From NCBI RefSeq assembly GCF_002015075.1, contig NZ_MUXZ01000028.1, forward strand, positions 34,740-63,776: DNA of 29,037 nucleotides, written 5' to 3'. This document shows positions 16,992 through 25,499 of this stretch, piece by piece. Under the pieces are notes generated by a model. That model did no database searches. It was not told the origin of the DNA and saw nothing but the letters and a program-made list of their open reading frames with translations. The first letter of the stretch is position 1. The number at the start of each line of letters is the position of its first letter. The stretch is from Canicola haemoglobinophilus (GTDB taxonomy: Bacteria; Pseudomonadota; Gammaproteobacteria; Enterobacterales; Pasteurellaceae). A program made the translations under genes and the position numbers.

Positions 16992-17138
16992 TTATTGATT
17001 AATCTTAAAGGACGAACTCGACTTATCGAATTTTAAGCCTGAATGTGAGCCTTCCGAGCCATTAAAGTAAATATCCTTTGGCTGAGAGCAAGCACAGAGT
17101 AATAAAGCTGCTGCCAATGTCCATAATAATTTTTTCAT
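16992..17138 (-). CDS. Small 48-residue lipoprotein, function unknown
   Basis: The ATG at 17138 opens a 48-codon frame too short for routine ORF calling. It begins MKKLLWTLAAALLLCACSQP: two lysines, a hydrophobic stretch, then the lipobox L-C-A-C with modifiable Cys17, a clear lipoprotein (signal peptidase II) signal. The mature part would be about 32 residues, Ser-rich (SSSS) with several Gly, and the residue after Cys is Ser, compatible with outer-membrane sorting. The start codon immediately follows the glnS stop (TAA then ATG), with the purine-rich AAGGAAGGA of the glnS end as ribosome site, so it is probably translationally coupled. A terminator follows at once. I do not recognise the family. 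Confidence 0.8.
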   Translation of the reverse strand: MKKLLWTLAAALLLCACSQPKDIYFNGSEGSHSGLKFDKSSSSFKINQ

Positions 17139-18809
17139 TTAGAATCCTTCCTTTAAGCTGACGGTTAAGTTAAACACAAGATGATCTGCACTGCTGTCTT
17201 TACTGTCAGCACAATAATAGCCTTCACGCTCAAATTGATAAGCTTGTTCTGCTTTTGCGTTAGCAAGGCTTTGTTCAACAACACCATGTTTAATCACTAA
17301 TGAGTTTGGATTTAACACTTCGTTAATGTCTTCTGCTGCACCTGGATTTGCCACAGTAAACAATTTGTCATACAAACGGAATTCAGCTGGTAAATTATCT
17401 GTCGCTGAAACCCATTGAATTACGCCTTTCACTTTGCGTCCGTCTGCTGGATTTTTACCTAAGGTTTCAGGATCATAAGTACAATATACTGTTGTGATAT
17501 TACCTTCTGCATCTTTTTCCACTCGTTCCGCTTTAATTACATAAGCATTACGCAAACGCACTTCTTTACCTAACACTAAACGCTTATATTGCTTGTTTGC
17601 TTCTTCACGGAAATCAGCTTGGTCAATATAAATTTCGCGAGTAAATGGTAATTCTCTGCTGCCTAATTCTTCACGATTTGGATGATTTGGTGCGGTAAGA
17701 ATTTCTTTGTCGTTAAAGTTCTCAATCACTATTTTTAATGGATTTAATACCGCCATTGCTCGAGGTGCATTGGTATTTAAATCATCACGAATACAGCTTT
17801 CTAAGGCACTATATTCCACTACGTTATCTTGTTTAGTGACACCAATACGGCGGCTGAACTCACGTAAAGAAGCTGGCGTATAACCACGGCGACGTAAACC
17901 AGAAATGGTTGGCATACGAGGATCGTTCCAACCGTCAACAATGCCCTCTGTGACAAGTTTTAACAGTTTACGTTTAGAAGTTAAGGTATATTCTAAATTC
18001 AAACGTGAGAATTCATATTGATGCGGCAGTGGACGTTCAATAGAGATATTGTCTAGCACCCAGTCATATAAACGGCGGTTATCTTGGAATTCTAAAGTAC
18101 ATAAAGAATGGGTAATACGCTCAATAGCATCAGAAATGCAATGAGTGAAATCATACATTGGATAAATGCACCATTTATCGCCTGTTTGATGATGGCTAGC
18201 GAATTTAATGCGATATAGTACAGGATCACGCATTACCATAAATGGTGATGCCATATCAATTTTCGCTCGCAGACTTGCTGTGCCTTCAGCAAATTCGCCA
18301 TTTTTCATCTTCTCAAATAAAGCAAGATTTTCCTCAACAGTGCGGTCACGATATGGACTATTTTTGCCCAGCTCAGTCAATGTACCACGGTATTCACGCA
18401 TCTGTTCAGGTGATAACTCATCAACATAAGCTAAACCTTTTTCAATTAATTCAATGGCATAAGCATAAAGCTGATCGAAATAATCTGAAGCATAGCGAGG
18501 CTCCCCTTCCCATTTAAAACCTAACCACTCGACATCTTGCTTAATGCTATCAACATATTCCACATCTTCTTTTACTGGATTAGTATCGTCAAAACGTAAA
18601 TTACATTTACCTTGATAATCTTGTGCAATACCGAAATTCAAGCAAATTGACTTGGCGTGACCAATATGTAAATAGCCGTTTGGCTCTGGTGGGAAACGAG
18701 TATAAACATTGTTATGTTTACCCTTTGCTAAATCTTCATCAATAATTTGGCGAATAAAATTGGTGGGTTTATGTTCTGTATTTTCTATTTCAACAGTCAT
18801 TTCGCTCAT
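17139..18809 (-). CDS. glnS: Glutaminyl-tRNA synthetase
   Basis: Class I synthetase charging tRNA-Gln. The HIGH motif (RFPPEPNGYLHIGHAKS), the FDDTNP motif, the long GlnRS-specific insertion, and the KMSKS counterpart LTSKRKL are visible; the C-terminal anticodon-binding beta-barrels include PADGRKVKGVIQWVSA. The start is chosen at 18809 (MSEMTVEIEN...), 556 residues, because GAGGA lies just before it, the E. coli protein begins similarly (MSEAEARPTNF), and a good promoter lies at 18850-18877, inside the longer open frame that reaches 18887. It is transcribed away from the ybhK-like gene and followed without a gap by a small lipoprotein gene. Confidence 0.97.
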   Translation of the reverse strand: MSEMTVEIENTEHKPTNFIRQIIDEDLAKGKHNNVYTRFPPEPNGYLHIGHAKSICLNFGIAQDYQGKCNLRFDDTNPVKEDVEYVDSIKQDVEWLGFKWEGEPRYASDYFDQLYAYAIELIEKGLAYVDELSPEQMREYRGTLTELGKNSPYRDRTVEENLALFEKMKNGEFAEGTASLRAKIDMASPFMVMRDPVLYRIKFASHHQTGDKWCIYPMYDFTHCISDAIERITHSLCTLEFQDNRRLYDWVLDNISIERPLPHQYEFSRLNLEYTLTSKRKLLKLVTEGIVDGWNDPRMPTISGLRRRGYTPASLREFSRRIGVTKQDNVVEYSALESCIRDDLNTNAPRAMAVLNPLKIVIENFNDKEILTAPNHPNREELGSRELPFTREIYIDQADFREEANKQYKRLVLGKEVRLRNAYVIKAERVEKDAEGNITTVYCTYDPETLGKNPADGRKVKGVIQWVSATDNLPAEFRLYDKLFTVANPGAAEDINEVLNPNSLVIKHGVVEQSLANAKAEQAYQFEREGYYCADSKDSSADHLVFNLTVSLKEGF

Positions 18810-18849
18810 TCTTTTCCTCAATGCAATTTGATAACTTAAAAATTCGTGT

Positions 18850-18877
18850 ATTCTACAATGTTTTAGGCAGAATACAA
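18850..18877 (-). promoter_or_regulatory. Sigma-70 promoter of glnS
   Basis: On the minus strand TTGTAT (18877-18872) and TAGAAT (18855-18850) are separated by 16 bases; the -10 matches 5/6. The predicted start near 18843 gives a leader of about 34 bases to the ATG at 18809. It excludes the upstream in-frame ATG at 18887 as the real start. Confidence 0.6.
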
Positions 18878-18991
18878 AGTACAGCACATTTTATTTCATT
18901 ACACATCATCTTTGATGAACTTTCAGGTAAAATAACGCTCTTAAGTAAGCAATTTTTCTACCGCACTTATTTCTCATGAAAAGGAACTTTT

Positions 18992-19924
18992 ATGTCTGAT
19001 TTAACGCCACATAGCCGACACGCTCATTTAGATCAAATAAAACACATGGTTGCGATTGGTGGAGGGCATGGATTGGGACGAGTAATGTCAGCACTCAGTT
19101 TTATGAATGAACGCTTAACAGGTATCGTTACCACAACAGATAATGGCGGTTCTACGGGGCGTATTCGACAAGATCAAGGAGGTATTGCTTGGGGCGATTT
19201 ACGAAATTGCCTAAATCAAATCATTACAGAACCTAGCACGGCATCTGCTTTATTTGAATACCGTTTTTCAGGTCAAGGTGAACTAGCTGGACATAATTTA
19301 GGAAATTTAATGTTGAAAGCGTTGGAAAATATGCAAATTCGTCCAACAGCAGCGGTCAACTTAATCCGAGATTTACTCAAAGTGCGGTCTTTTATTGTGC
19401 CTATGTCTGAAAGTTCTGTACATCTTGCCGCCTCTTTAGCGCAAGGTAAGAGCATTGTTGGCGAGGTTAGCATCGATCAATTAACGGAAATTCCCACTTC
19501 AATTTTTTTAGTCCCCTTAGTTCCTGCGACACCAGAAGCTATTCAAGCTATAAAGCAAGCAGAAGTCATTTTATTTGGACCGGGAAGTTTCTTAACCAGC
19601 ATCATGCCGCCATTATTACTACCAGAAATTATTGAGGTGCTAAAAAACAGCCATGCGAAGAAAATTTTTATTGATAACTTAGGCATAGAACATAGCCCAG
19701 CAGCAAATTTATCTTTAATGGATCGTATTCAATGGATTCATCAAACTGTTGGAAAAGAGATTATTGATGGCGCCATCGTGCAATATGATCCACAACAAAA
19801 TTATCAGAATATCCCAATCAAAATTATGGCTAGACGACTTAAAGCAGATGATATTAGTTACCGCCACGACCGCACTTTGCTGTGCAAAGCGATTGATGAA
19901 TTAATCGCTGAATTAGAGTATTAG
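18992..19924 (+). CDS. ybhK: YbhK/YvcK-family (CofD-like, UPF0052) putative gluconeogenesis factor
   Basis: 310 residues, length as in E. coli YbhK. The nucleotide-binding N-terminus AIGGGHGLGRVMSALSF and TGIVTTTDNGGSTGRIR, then GGIAWGDLRNCLNQIITEP, GHNLGNLMLKALENM and GPGSFLTSIMPPLLLPEI, are near-identical to YbhK as I recall it. The fold is that of 2-phospho-L-lactate transferase (CofD), but Haemophilus does not make F420. In Bacillus the homologue YvcK is needed for growth on gluconeogenic substrates and binds UDP-GlcNAc; in E. coli the role is unclear. The start has AAAAGGAAC upstream. It is divergent from glnS and convergent with the unassigned pair at 20037-20685. An uptake sequence lies 24 bases upstream. 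Confidence 0.92.
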   Translation: MSDLTPHSRHAHLDQIKHMVAIGGGHGLGRVMSALSFMNERLTGIVTTTDNGGSTGRIRQDQGGIAWGDLRNCLNQIITEPSTASALFEYRFSGQGELAGHNLGNLMLKALENMQIRPTAAVNLIRDLLKVRSFIVPMSESSVHLAASLAQGKSIVGEVSIDQLTEIPTSIFLVPLVPATPEAIQAIKQAEVILFGPGSFLTSIMPPLLLPEIIEVLKNSHAKKIFIDNLGIEHSPAANLSLMDRIQWIHQTVGKEIIDGAIVQYDPQQNYQNIPIKIMARRLKADDISYRHDRTLLCKAIDELIAELEY

Positions 19925-20036
19925 AAAGGCAGAGCAAAAAATCTAGAAAATTAGACTTAATCTGCCACTCTCCATTTAGAACACAAATATCTGTCAGAGC
20001 AAGTCTGATCTTCTATAGATTTTAACAGGGGTGTTT

Positions 20037-20378
20037 TTAATATAACTTTTCAATTTCTTCTTGTGTTTTCGTGGTTAAAATTTCTTGAATAGTATTCAAG
20101 TGAGCTTTCTTTCTACCTGTTAAATAATCTGTTCTTCCTAACTGAAAACCTTTTACTACAAAGGATTTTTTGCTTTTTGAAACAAAAATAATCACTTGCT
20201 GGGGCTTGCTTTTAACAATCAATTTTCTGATTTGATTTTCCTTGAAGACTTGTCTCAATACCGTATCAGTTAGCATGTCTTCAAGTTTGCTCCTGCTTTT
20301 TTCACTCAAAATAGCGTAAAAAACAAACTCCACAAATGAGTTTTGAAAAGTTAATAACTCATTATTTAACATTTTCAT
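20037..20378 (-). CDS. Unrecognised small basic protein, second gene of a two-gene cassette
   Basis: 113 residues (111 if the second ATG, 20372, is used; AGGG is better spaced for it). I recognise no family. The sequence is Lys-rich, with a hydrophobic N-terminal part (NSFVEFVFYAILSEKSRSKL), an alternating stretch likely to be beta strands (KLIVKSKPQQVIIFVSKSKK then SFVVKGFQLG), and a polar helical end (LNTIQEILTTKTQEEIEKLY). No signal peptide or transmembrane segment. Its start overlaps the end of the preceding gene by 17 bases in another frame, so the two are translationally coupled. The arrangement (DNA-binding-like gene first, small basic gene second, overlapping) resembles type II toxin-antitoxin pairs; that is inference only. 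Confidence 0.7.
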   Translation of the reverse strand: MKMLNNELLTFQNSFVEFVFYAILSEKSRSKLEDMLTDTVLRQVFKENQIRKLIVKSKPQQVIIFVSKSKKSFVVKGFQLGRTDYLTGRKKAHLNTIQEILTTKTQEEIEKLY

Positions 20379-20685
20379 ACCCTAGCAGAGTAGCTAAATC
20401 CCCTCCTGCCCTAACTTTTTCAGCTATTTTTACACTTTCTTCAAGCCCTACTTTTTTACATAACTCAGAGTTTTCAGAAAAGAAAATATCGGCATCATCA
20501 AAAATTGCTTTTTCTTCCTCTGTTAAATCCTGAATGTTTGCAGACTGTTCTGGTCCTAATTTTTCATTTAACAGACTCTCAAAAAAATCTTTAATAGTTA
20601 TATTTTTCAATGAAACATAGGCTTTAATCTGTCTTTTCCTAAACTCACTTACTTCAAAGTTCATTCTTGTTGTAGTTGTGGCCAT
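20362..20685 (-). CDS. Putative ribbon-helix-helix protein, possible antitoxin-like first gene of the cassette
   Basis: 107 residues. The N-terminal part (about 7-43: RMNFEVSEFRKRQIKAYVSL, then KNITIKDFFESLLNEKL) has the pattern of a ribbon-helix-helix DNA-binding unit: one short strand (RMNFEV) and two helices. The rest is acidic (EEEKAIFDDADIFFSEN) and ends RAGGDLATLLGYENVK, the sort of tail that antitoxins use to bind a partner. A strong AGGAG precedes the ATG. It starts 17 bases after the thiI stop on the same strand, so it may be expressed from the thiI promoter, and it overlaps the next gene. I do not recognise a named family; the RHH call is by pattern only. Confidence 0.7.
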   Translation of the reverse strand: MATTTTRMNFEVSEFRKRQIKAYVSLKNITIKDFFESLLNEKLGPEQSANIQDLTEEEKAIFDDADIFFSENSELCKKVGLEESVKIAEKVRAGGDLATLLGYENVK

Positions 20686-20702
20686 TTGTTTTACTCCTTT
20701 TA

Positions 20703-22157
20703 CTAAGCTTTTTTACTAAAAACTCTCACATTCTTAAAGCCTTTATCATTTAGATACAAGGCTTGCAGTTTACTCATTACACCACGTTCACAGTAAAGCA
20801 CATAGTTTTTACTTTGGTCTAAATCAGCGAAATGTGAAGATAATTTATAGAAAGGCATTAAAACAACATCTCGTCCTTCAATTTCCAATGGCTTATCATC
20901 AGTTTCTTCTGGGCTACGAATATCCAAAATTACATCTTTATCTGATAAAACTGAAACCTCATCAATTTCAAACACTTCTTGCTTGGTTTGCTCAGCAATT
21001 TGACGAATATCTAAATATTGTGCATTTTGCACCGCACTTTCCAGCACTGCAAAGTCAAAGTGACTTTCTTCTTGCTCAATTTTTTCTTTAATGGCTTTTA
21101 CTGTTGGATTTTTAGAAATCACACCACAAAATTCCAGCATGGATTTAGCAATATCATCAGTGCCAATTTCCTTCGCCATGGCAATAATTTGCTCTTTGTC
21201 GTGGGTAATTAATGGACGTAACACTAAACTTTCCGCCGCCTCATCAATCAAACGCAAATTAGTTAAGGTTTGGCTTGAAACTTGTCCTAAAGCTTCCCCT
21301 GTCACAATCGCTTGAATACCAAAACGCTGTGCCACTTTACTTGCCGCTCTTACCATCATACGTTTTAATACTACGCCCATTTGCCCATTGTCGACTTTTT
21401 CTAAAATCTCCGCCACAACTTGCTCAAAATTGATAGCAACAAAACGAACTTTATGTGAACCACTAAAACGATTCCAAATATGGTATGCCATTTGTTTTAC
21501 GCCAATTTCATGGGCTGCACCGCCTAAGTTGAAAAAGCAATAATGTACTCTTGAACCTCGCCGAATAAGCATATAGCTGGAAACGCCTGAGTCAAATCCA
21601 CCAGAAATAAGGGATAAAACATCTTCCTGTGTACCAATTGGATAACCGCCAATGCCTTGATGACGAGCTTTAATCAACATCATCTTATCATTTTCAATAT
21701 CAATTCTAATGGTTACATCTGGCTTACTCAGTTGTACTTTTGCACTTGCCACCGCTTGATTTAAACCGCCGCCAATATAACGTTCTGCATCTAACGAGCT
21801 AAATTCATGTTTGCCTTTACGTTTTACACGCACGCAAAAAGTCTTGTTTTCGATCTGAGTGGCAACATCATTCAACGTTTGTTCAAAAATATCATGCAAG
21901 GTAACAAATGGCTTTTCTTCCACTTCTAAGAAATGATGAATACCGGGAATTCGTCCAAGCAGTTCGATTAATAAAGCATGATTTTCCTCATTTTTTGACC
22001 GCACTTCGATGTAATCCCAATGTTTTACCACGGCAACAGTATCATCATATTTATTCAATACATTACGAATATTGCCCGTAAGAATTTTCACAAAACGCTT
22101 ACGCACACTTTCGCTTTTAATCATGATTTCAGGGAAAAGTTTAATAATAAATTTCAT
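20703..22157 (-). CDS. thiI: tRNA 4-thiouridine synthase / thiazole biosynthesis sulfurtransferase
   Basis: Takes sulfur from IscS persulfide and uses ATP to make 4-thiouridine at position 8 of tRNA; in enterobacteria its rhodanese domain also feeds thiamine thiazole synthesis. 484 residues. Domains in order: ferredoxin-like and THUMP (about 1-165), the PP-loop ATPase with LISGGFDSGVSSYM near 185, and a C-terminal rhodanese domain. Cys456 (YCERGVMS) is the sulfur-carrying residue, and the partner Cys lies in MLEFCGVISKN. The presence of the rhodanese domain marks the long enterobacterial type. It is divergent from xseB-ispA-dxs, the same neighbourhood as in E. coli. The ribosome site is weak. 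The unassigned pair follows 17 bases downstream. Confidence 0.97.
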   Translation of the reverse strand: MKFIIKLFPEIMIKSESVRKRFVKILTGNIRNVLNKYDDTVAVVKHWDYIEVRSKNEENHALLIELLGRIPGIHHFLEVEEKPFVTLHDIFEQTLNDVATQIENKTFCVRVKRKGKHEFSSLDAERYIGGGLNQAVASAKVQLSKPDVTIRIDIENDKMMLIKARHQGIGGYPIGTQEDVLSLISGGFDSGVSSYMLIRRGSRVHYCFFNLGGAAHEIGVKQMAYHIWNRFSGSHKVRFVAINFEQVVAEILEKVDNGQMGVVLKRMMVRAASKVAQRFGIQAIVTGEALGQVSSQTLTNLRLIDEAAESLVLRPLITHDKEQIIAMAKEIGTDDIAKSMLEFCGVISKNPTVKAIKEKIEQEESHFDFAVLESAVQNAQYLDIRQIAEQTKQEVFEIDEVSVLSDKDVILDIRSPEETDDKPLEIEGRDVVLMPFYKLSSHFADLDQSKNYVLYCERGVMSKLQALYLNDKGFKNVRVFSKKA

Positions 22158-22358
22158 AATTTTTCTGTTATTTGTTGTTTTGAAATAGATAGTTTTTTGA
22201 CTTGATTTCGTTTTATGTGCCGAAATACCTAAAATTTGCGCGACATATTAGCATTCATGCCACAGGATATAAATTAATTTTTCTTTTACTATATAATTTT
22301 ATTCATAAAATACAGTACAATATGCCGCTTAATTTGTGATGATGCGAGGATAATGAAG
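22158..22358. promoter_or_regulatory. Divergent thiI / xseB intergenic region
   Basis: About 200 AT-rich bases between two divergent transcription units must hold both promoters. Several -10-like strings occur on the plus strand (TATAAT at 22292-22297, TACAAT at 22316-22321), but none has a good -35 at proper spacing. I see no riboswitch-like structure, including no convincing TPP element. Confidence 0.4.
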
Positions 22359-22610
22359 ATGGCACGTAAACCCAGTAAAAATGCAACGGATGAACTCGAT
22401 TTTGAAACAACGCTAGCTCAACTTGAATCTATTGTACATGGATTAGAAAATGGCGATCTTGCCCTTGAGGATGCTTTAAAAGAATTTGAACGAGGAATTC
22501 AATTAGCGCAAGCTGGTCAACAACGTCTACAACAAGCCGAACAGCGTATTCAAATTTTATTGCAAAAAAGTGAAAGTGCAGAATTAAGCGATTATCAACC
22601 GAACGAATAA
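22359..22610 (+). CDS. xseB: Exodeoxyribonuclease VII small subunit
   Basis: Small subunit that assembles in several copies with XseA into ExoVII, a single-strand-specific exonuclease. 83 residues with the typical signature: FETTLAQLESIVHGLENGDL, ALEDALKEFERGIQLAQAGQ, then QQRLQQAEQRIQILL. The start is placed at the second ATG (MARKPSK): GAGG sits 9 bases before it but only 3 before the earlier in-frame ATG at 22353. First gene of an operon with ispA (15-base gap) and dxs. Helical throughout. Confidence 0.95.
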   Translation: MARKPSKNATDELDFETTLAQLESIVHGLENGDLALEDALKEFERGIQLAQAGQQRLQQAEQRIQILLQKSESAELSDYQPNE

Positions 22611-22625
22611 AATAGTGAGTTTATA

Positions 22626-23516
22626 ATGTATCAATTTGCTCAAGATCTCCAACAATCACAACAACGAATTAATTTGTTTTTAGAAAAACAATTTGAGCAT
22701 ATTAACAGTGCACCTTCCCCTTTAGCTGAGGCAATGAAATACGGATTATTGTTAGGTGGAAAACGTATTCGTCCTTTTCTAGTGTATGCCACAGGAAAAA
22801 TGCTCGGGGCAGATTTAGTGCAATTGGATTATGCAGCTGCAGCAATTGAAGCTATCCATGCTTACTCGCTCATTCACGATGATCTTCCTGCTATGGATAA
22901 CGATGCATTGCGCCGTGGGCACCCAACTTGTCATATCGCTTTTGATCACGCTACGGCAATCCTTGCTGGCGATGCACTACAACCTTTCGCCTTTGAGCTA
23001 TTAACTCATATTCCTAATTTATCCTCTGAACAAAAATTAGCCTTAATTCAAACTTTAGCTAATGCCTCGGGCGTGAAAGGTATGTGCTTGGGACAAAGTT
23101 TGGATTTAATTTCAGAAAATAAACAAATTGATTTAGTTGAATTAGAAACTATCCATCGTAATAAAACAGGTGCATTACTCTCTGCAGCGGTAAAAATGGG
23201 CTTTATTTGTTCACCGCACTTTGCAGATACAAAACTAGAAAAGCAATTAATGCGCTACTCTGCTGCTATTGGTTTAGCATTTCAAGTACAAGATGATATT
23301 TTAGATATTGAAGGTGAAAGTGCGGTTATTGGAAAAACGGCTGGTGCTGATTTGCTCGCAGATAAAAGCACCTATCCAAAATTGCTCGGTTTAAATGGCG
23401 CTAAACAAAAAGCCCAAGAACTTTATCACCAAGCATTACAAGAATTAAACGCGCTGCCTTTTGATACCTCAGCATTACATGCTCTTGCTGAATTTGTTGT
23501 TAATCGAAAAAGCTAA
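22626..23516 (+). CDS. ispA: Farnesyl diphosphate synthase (geranyltranstransferase)
   Basis: Condenses DMAPP/GPP with IPP to farnesyl diphosphate for quinone side chains and undecaprenyl phosphate. 296 residues (E. coli 299). The first aspartate-rich motif DDLPAMD occupies 85-91, GGKRIRP (44-50) binds IPP, and the second motif QDDILDIEG carries the other magnesium-binding aspartates; KTGAL and KST-PKLLGL are also typical. The stop codon overlaps an uptake sequence (23515-23523). It lies between xseB and dxs on one transcript, giving the first enzyme of the DXP pathway and a late isoprenoid enzyme together. Confidence 0.97.
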   Translation: MYQFAQDLQQSQQRINLFLEKQFEHINSAPSPLAEAMKYGLLLGGKRIRPFLVYATGKMLGADLVQLDYAAAAIEAIHAYSLIHDDLPAMDNDALRRGHPTCHIAFDHATAILAGDALQPFAFELLTHIPNLSSEQKLALIQTLANASGVKGMCLGQSLDLISENKQIDLVELETIHRNKTGALLSAAVKMGFICSPHFADTKLEKQLMRYSAAIGLAFQVQDDILDIEGESAVIGKTAGADLLADKSTYPKLLGLNGAKQKAQELYHQALQELNALPFDTSALHALAEFVVNRKS

Positions 23517-23549
23517 GTGCGGTTAAAATAAAAAATGGAATAACGAATA

Positions 23550-25403
23550 ATGAAAAATTATCCACTTCTCTCTCTAATAAACTCTCCCGATGATCTACGC
23601 TTATTAAGTAAAGATAAGTTACCGCAACTTTGCAATGAATTACGTAGCTATTTATTAGAAAGTGTTAGCCAAAGTAGCGGTCATTTAGCCTCAGGTTTAG
23701 GAACAGTTGAGTTAACAGTAGCTTTACATTACGTTTTCAAAACGCCTTTTGATCAGCTTATTTGGGATGTAGGACATCAAGCATATCCTCACAAAATTCT
23801 GACTGGACGTAGAGATAAAATGTCCACTATTCGCCAGAAAGGCGGATTACATCCTTTCCCTTGGCGTGAAGAAAGTGAATTTGATGTATTAAGTGTAGGT
23901 CATTCATCAACCTCAATTAGTGCTGGACTTGGTATTGCTATTGCGGCAGAAAAAGAAAATGCAGGACGTAAAACCGTTTGTGTCATTGGCGATGGTGCAA
24001 TTACTGCAGGTATGGCATTTGAGGCGTTAAATCATGCTGGGGCTGTACATACAAATATGCTGGTTATCTTAAATGATAATGAAATGTCTATTTCTGAAAA
24101 CGTAGGGGCTTTGAATAATCATCTAGCACGCTTATTGAGCGGTTCTCTCTACTCTACTTTGCGTGAAAGTGGTAAAAAAATACTCTCTGGTCTTCCACCA
24201 ATTAAAGAATTTGTGAAAAAGACCGAAGAACACGTCAAAGGTTTTGTTTCGCCTGTTGGTACTATGTTTGAACAACTCGGCTTTAATTATATTGGACCAA
24301 TTGATGGGCATAATATTGATGAGTTAATCTCTACTTTAAAGAACATGCAATCATTAAGTGGGCCACAGTTTTTACATATCAAAACCCAAAAAGGCAAAGG
24401 CTATGCGCCAGCAGAAAAAGATCCTATTGGTTTTCATGGTGTACCTAAATTTGATCATAAATTAGGTGAATTACCAAAGTCCTCAGCGACTCCAACTTAC
24501 TCACAAATTTTTGGTAAGTGGTTGTGTGAAATGGCAGCACAAGATGAAAAATTAATCGGCATTACGCCTGCCATGCGTGAAGGTTCGGGAATGGTTGAAT
24601 TTTCACAACGTTTTCCACAACAATATTTTGATGTAGCCATTGCAGAACAGCATGCGGTCACTTTTGCTGCTGGCTTAGCCATTGCAGGTTATAAACCAGT
24701 GGTTGCAATTTATTCAAGTTTCTTACAACGCGCTTATGATCAGGTTATACATGATGTAGCCATTCAAAACTTACCTGTGCTATTTGCTATTGATCGTGCT
24801 GGTGTGGTAGGTGCAGATGGTCAAACTCATCAGGGCGCATTTGACTTGAGCTTTATGCGCTGTATTCCAAATTTAGTGATTATGACGCCGAGTAATGAAA
24901 ATGAATGTCGTCAAATGCTTTATACAGGCTATAAATGTGGAAAACCTGCTGCTGTACGTTATCCACGTGGTAATGCTATTGGCGTGGAATTAGAGCCTCT
25001 CGCTAAGTTGCCATTAGGCAAATCAAACCTTATTCGACAAGGCAAAAATATTGCAATCTTGAATTTTGGTACTTTATTGCCAGAAGCAATTAAAGCCGCT
25101 GAAGAGCTTGATGCCACTGTTGTGGATATGCGTTTTGTGAAACCTTTAGACACCCAACGTATTGAAGATATTGCTCAAACACACTCTTTAGTTGTCACTT
25201 TAGAAGAGAATGCAATTCAAGGCGGCGCAGGAAGTGCGGTGGCAGAAACCTTATATCAACAACAACAAAAAGTTTCCCTCTTACAACTAGGACTACCTGA
25301 TTTCTTTATTCCTCAAGGCACACAACAAGAAATCTTAGCAGAGTTAAAATTAAACAAAGAAGGGATTATTGAAAAAATCAAAGATTTTTTACAAAAAATT
25401 TAA
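23550..25403 (+). CDS. dxs: 1-deoxy-D-xylulose-5-phosphate synthase
   Basis: TPP enzyme joining pyruvate and glyceraldehyde-3-phosphate to DXP, the precursor of isoprenoids (MEP pathway) and of thiamine and pyridoxal phosphate. 617 residues (E. coli 620). Visible: SSGHLASGLGTVELTVALH (catalytic His), DVGHQAYPHKILTGRRD, the TPP/Mg motif GDGAITAGMAFEALNHAG ending in NDNEMS, DGHNIDELI, and the pyrimidine-domain AIAEQHAVTFAAGLA with its conserved Glu, then DRAGVVGADGQTHQGAFD. GGA precedes the ATG. Last gene of the xseB-ispA-dxs operon; a long untranslated tail with a palindrome precedes the terminator. Confidence 0.98.
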   Translation: MKNYPLLSLINSPDDLRLLSKDKLPQLCNELRSYLLESVSQSSGHLASGLGTVELTVALHYVFKTPFDQLIWDVGHQAYPHKILTGRRDKMSTIRQKGGLHPFPWREESEFDVLSVGHSSTSISAGLGIAIAAEKENAGRKTVCVIGDGAITAGMAFEALNHAGAVHTNMLVILNDNEMSISENVGALNNHLARLLSGSLYSTLRESGKKILSGLPPIKEFVKKTEEHVKGFVSPVGTMFEQLGFNYIGPIDGHNIDELISTLKNMQSLSGPQFLHIKTQKGKGYAPAEKDPIGFHGVPKFDHKLGELPKSSATPTYSQIFGKWLCEMAAQDEKLIGITPAMREGSGMVEFSQRFPQQYFDVAIAEQHAVTFAAGLAIAGYKPVVAIYSSFLQRAYDQVIHDVAIQNLPVLFAIDRAGVVGADGQTHQGAFDLSFMRCIPNLVIMTPSNENECRQMLYTGYKCGKPAAVRYPRGNAIGVELEPLAKLPLGKSNLIRQGKNIAILNFGTLLPEAIKAAEELDATVVDMRFVKPLDTQRIEDIAQTHSLVVTLEENAIQGGAGSAVAETLYQQQQKVSLLQLGLPDFFIPQGTQQEILAELKLNKEGIIEKIKDFLQKI

Positions 25404-25452
25404 TTTTTTATGAACTATTCTTTATATAGATAGTCTTATCAATTGCTAGTGC

Positions 25453-25466
25453 ACTGCAATTGCAGT
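25453..25466. repeat. Palindrome in the dxs 3' untranslated region
   Basis: ACTGCAATTGCAGT is a perfect 14-base palindrome. It overlaps a second possible stem (AATTGC 25441-25446 with GCAATT 25456-25461), and a T-run starts 4 bases later, within the ~100 bases between the dxs stop and its terminator. The alternatives cannot both form. Confidence 0.4.
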
Positions 25467-25499
25467 TGTCTTTTTAATGTTTCTTATATTAAGACCTCG

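Noticed and set aside
18810..18887. N-terminal extension of glnS to the upstream ATG at 18887
   Set aside because: The added residues (MLYFVFCLKHCRIHEFL...) do not match GlnRS, the frame overlaps the -10/-35 of the promoter, and the strong ribosome site lies before the ATG at 18809.
19928..19966. Stem-loop after the ybhK-like gene (GGCAGA / TCTGCC)
   Set aside because: Only six outer pairs with a large, poorly paired interior and no T-run on either strand, so a terminator call is not supported.
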